Shown piece by piece: positions 5,449 through 6,764 of a stretch of 6,764 bases of DNA. Position numbers and translations under genes: made by a program. Position 1 is the first letter of the stretch. Each line of letters begins with the position of its first letter. Source of the stretch: Hyphomicrobiales bacterium. Lineage in GTDB: Bacteria > Pseudomonadota > Alphaproteobacteria > Rhizobiales > Aestuariivirgaceae. The notes beneath the pieces were generated by a model. It saw only the letters and a program-made list of their open reading frames with translations. It was not told the DNA's origin and did no database searches. Where the stretch lies: the NCBI GenBank assembly GCA_014380505.1, contig JACMJT010000102.1, positions 1 to 6,764 of the forward strand, given 5' to 3'.

Positions 5449-6263
5449 ATGGCCGACATAAGCCCTCTGCGTCGCCGCATGATCGAGGACATGAGCGTCC
5501 GCAATCTGTCGCCGGCGACCCAACGATCCTACCTTCACGCGGTTTCGAAGTTCAGCCGTTTCTTCCATCGGTCGCCGGATCGGCTCGACCTTGAGGACGT
5601 GCGGACTTGGCAGGTCCACCTGGTGTCGCAGGGGATCTCGTGGGCCAGCCTCAACCAGTTCGTGGCGGCGCTACGGTTCTTCTATGGGGTGACGTTGCGG
5701 TTCCCGGAAATCCCTGAGCGGATCACCTATGCCCGCCAGCCGCGGCGGTTGCCGGTGGTGCTGAGCGCTGACAAGGTGGTGCGCTTCCTGGAGGCGGTTC
5801 CCAGCTTGAAGAATCGCACGGCGCTGACCACGGCCTATGCCGCCGGGCTACGGGTGTCGGAGGTGGTGGCGCTGAAGCCCGCCGATATCGACAGCGGCCG
5901 GATGGTGATCCGGGTCGAACAGGGTAAGGGGCGCAAGGACCGCTACGTCATGTTGTCGGCGCAGTTGCTCGGTATCCTGCGCACCTATTGGCGGCTGGCG
6001 CGGCCCCGGCATTGGCTGTTTCCCGGCCGCGAGGACAAGCCGATCGAGCCGAATGTGCTCAATGGCGCCTGCCGCTCGGCCTGCGCCACAGCTTCGCCAC
6101 CCATCTGCTGGAGGCGGGCACCGACATCCGCATCATCCAGGTGCTGCTCGGCCACAACAATCTGTCGACGACGGCCCGCTACACCCAGGTGTCCACCGCG
6201 ATGATCGCCCAGACGGCCAGCCCGCTCGACGGCCTCGACCTGATGGTGGTGCCGCCGTCCTGA
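5449..6263 (+). pseudogene. Tyrosine recombinase (phage-integrase family) with a frameshifting deletion
   Basis: This is a site-specific recombinase of the XerC/integrase type. The SAM-like N-terminal domain occupies about residues 10-85 (SVRNLSPATQRSYLHAVSKF). The catalytic domain follows, with Arg135 in AYAAGLRVSEV and Lys160 in [13 protein letters not shown]. After [10 protein letters not shown] the frame is wrong. The correct frame resumes directly at [17 protein letters not shown] (from 6081), then [17 protein letters not shown], giving His-x-x-Arg, His and the nucleophile Tyr, and ends at TGA 6261-6263. Relatives have about 15 more residues between these blocks, so roughly 46 bp appear to be missing around 6079-6087. 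The original frame instead runs out-of-frame to 6204. All catalytic residues are present but on different frames, so no active enzyme is expected. Confidence 0.5.
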
Positions 6264-6264
6264 G

Positions 6265-6630
6265 ATGGCAGCCATGGCCGGGGGGCTGGAGGTGGCGGAT
6301 GTGTTCCGCCGCTTCGGCACCGCCTAGCAGGCTGCCCAGGACGGTCCTCTCGACCGTGGCCGCCGCCGGGTGATGGCCGCCATCCAGGCATGCCGCACCG
6401 CGCAGTTGGGCGGTCATAGCGAGTCCTGCGGCGCGTGCGGGCTGGTGCGCATCGCCTACAATTCCTGCCGCAACCGGCACTGCCCCAAATGCCAGGGGCT
6501 GGCGCGCGCCCAATGGCTGGCCGATCGCCAGGCCGAGTTGCTGCCGGTGCCGTATTTCCACGTCGTCTTCACCGTGCCGGCCGAGATTGCCGCCATCGCC
6601 TTCCACAACAAGGCGGTGGTCTACGACATC
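6265..6630 (+). pseudogene. IS91-family transposase, in-frame TAG and 3' truncation
   Basis: ATG 6265 starts MAAMAGGLEVADVFRRFGTA, the usual IS91 beginning, then TAG at 6325-6327. The same frame continues as family sequence: QAAQDG, then VMAAIQACRTAQLGGHSE, then the zinc-binding segment with cysteine pairs in SCGACG and SCRNRHCPKCQ. It then reads WLADRQAELLPVPYFHVVFT and NKAVVYDI. Relatives have Trp or Tyr near the stop, so a single base change is enough. After VVYDI (about 6630) similarity ends, and the frame closes at 6673-6675 in unrelated sequence. The catalytic HUH and Tyr motifs lie further downstream in the family and are lost. It follows the recombinase gene by one base, which suggests they were cotranscribed. 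Confidence 0.5.
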
Positions 6631-6633
6631 CGC

Positions 6634-6764
6634 GCCACCAGCAGCAGGCGGATGAGCTTGCTGGCGACGGCGTAGGAGCGCAACACCTCGAACAGCGAGA
6701 GGAAGACGATCAGCCCGGCAAGAGAGACCAGCAGCGGCGCCGCCGGTGCCCAATTGGGGCCGAA
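6634..6764 (-). pseudogene. C-terminal fragment of a polysaccharide flippase-like membrane protein
   Basis: The minus-strand frame enters from the right edge as FGPNWAPAAPLLVSLAGLIV, then FLSLFEVLRSYAVASK and LIRLLLVA. The GPNW-PAAPLL start and two hydrophobic stretches split by FEVLRSY resemble the MATE-like O-antigen/exopolysaccharide exporter family (Wzx type). Similarity stops at the IS91 junction near 6631-6634. The frame adds only RMS before TAG at 6619-6621, so the protein is truncated. The start is outside the window, so I cannot say whether the rest is intact. The family label is moderate; the membrane nature is clear. Confidence 0.5.

Larger units (their letters stand above)
5449..6630 (+). 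mobile_element. Remnant of an IS91-like element carrying a tyrosine recombinase
   Basis: A tyrosine recombinase gene and an IS91-family transposase gene lie head to tail with one base between the stop (6261-6263) and the next ATG (6265). Some IS91-like elements carry such a recombinase upstream of the transposase. The right side is cut near 6630, where transposase sequence changes abruptly to a flippase fragment on the other strand. The left end is not resolved; it probably lies in 5338-5438. Both genes are inactive. Confidence 0.5.

Noticed and set aside
6133..6753. Long minus-strand frame of 206 codons across the recombinase and IS91 genes.
   Set aside because: It crosses the end of the recombinase, the IS91 gene and the flippase junction; GC-rich DNA often leaves such antisense frames open.
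1..6764. CRISPR array, tRNA, rRNA or phage structural genes.
   Set aside because: No regularly spaced repeats, tRNA-like cloverleaf, rRNA signature or phage gene was seen on reading both strands.

Overview
The window looks like an accessory, insertion-sequence-rich part of the genome of a high-GC proteobacterium. The protein flavour fits an alphaproteobacterium of the Rhodospirillales/Magnetospirillum kind, but that is an impression from sequence style and not a database result. Mobile-element genes fill most of the window, and every recognisable transposase or recombinase in it is broken. The only large intact gene is a B12-binding-type radical SAM enzyme on the minus strand (3501-5009).

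Layout from left to right. (a) 1-1090, minus: an ISAs1-family transposase with two single-base frameshifts, running off the left edge. (b) 1131-2507, minus: a complete IS110/IS1111-type element bounded by a perfect 16-bp subterminal inverted repeat and a 3-bp direct repeat. Its transposase is cut by one in-frame TGA. About 250 bp of non-coding DNA follow the gene inside the element. (c) 2550-3213, plus: the 5'-truncated, frameshifted end of an IS4-family transposase. (d) 3226-3504, minus: a collapsed gene joining the start of a formyltransferase-like domain to the end of an NRPS adenylation domain, overlapping the radical SAM gene by ATGA. (e) 3501-5009, minus: the radical SAM gene. (f) 5010-5448: mostly non-coding, with a possible 31-residue membrane peptide and several hairpins. 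(g) 5449-6263, plus: a tyrosine recombinase inactivated by a small deletion. (h) 6265-6630, plus: an IS91-family transposase start with an in-frame TAG, truncated downstream. (i) 6634-6764, minus: the broken C-terminal part of what looks like a polysaccharide flippase.

The most interesting signal is in the IS110 element. Its 3' non-coding region carries two short segments on either side of a small hairpin. One (1285-1302) is the reverse complement of the DNA flanking the element on the transposase-3' side, 17 of 18 bases. The other (1262-1268) is identical, on the transposase strand, to the DNA flanking the other side, 7 of 7. Both meet at the 3-bp core duplicated at the element ends. This is the strand logic expected of the two target guides of an IS110-family bridge RNA/seekRNA, so the sequence appears to record a guide RNA together with the site it selected.

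The radical SAM gene, the formyltransferase/adenylation remnant and the flippase remnant suggest an older specialised-metabolite or surface-polysaccharide region that was later invaded, cut and partly erased by IS elements.
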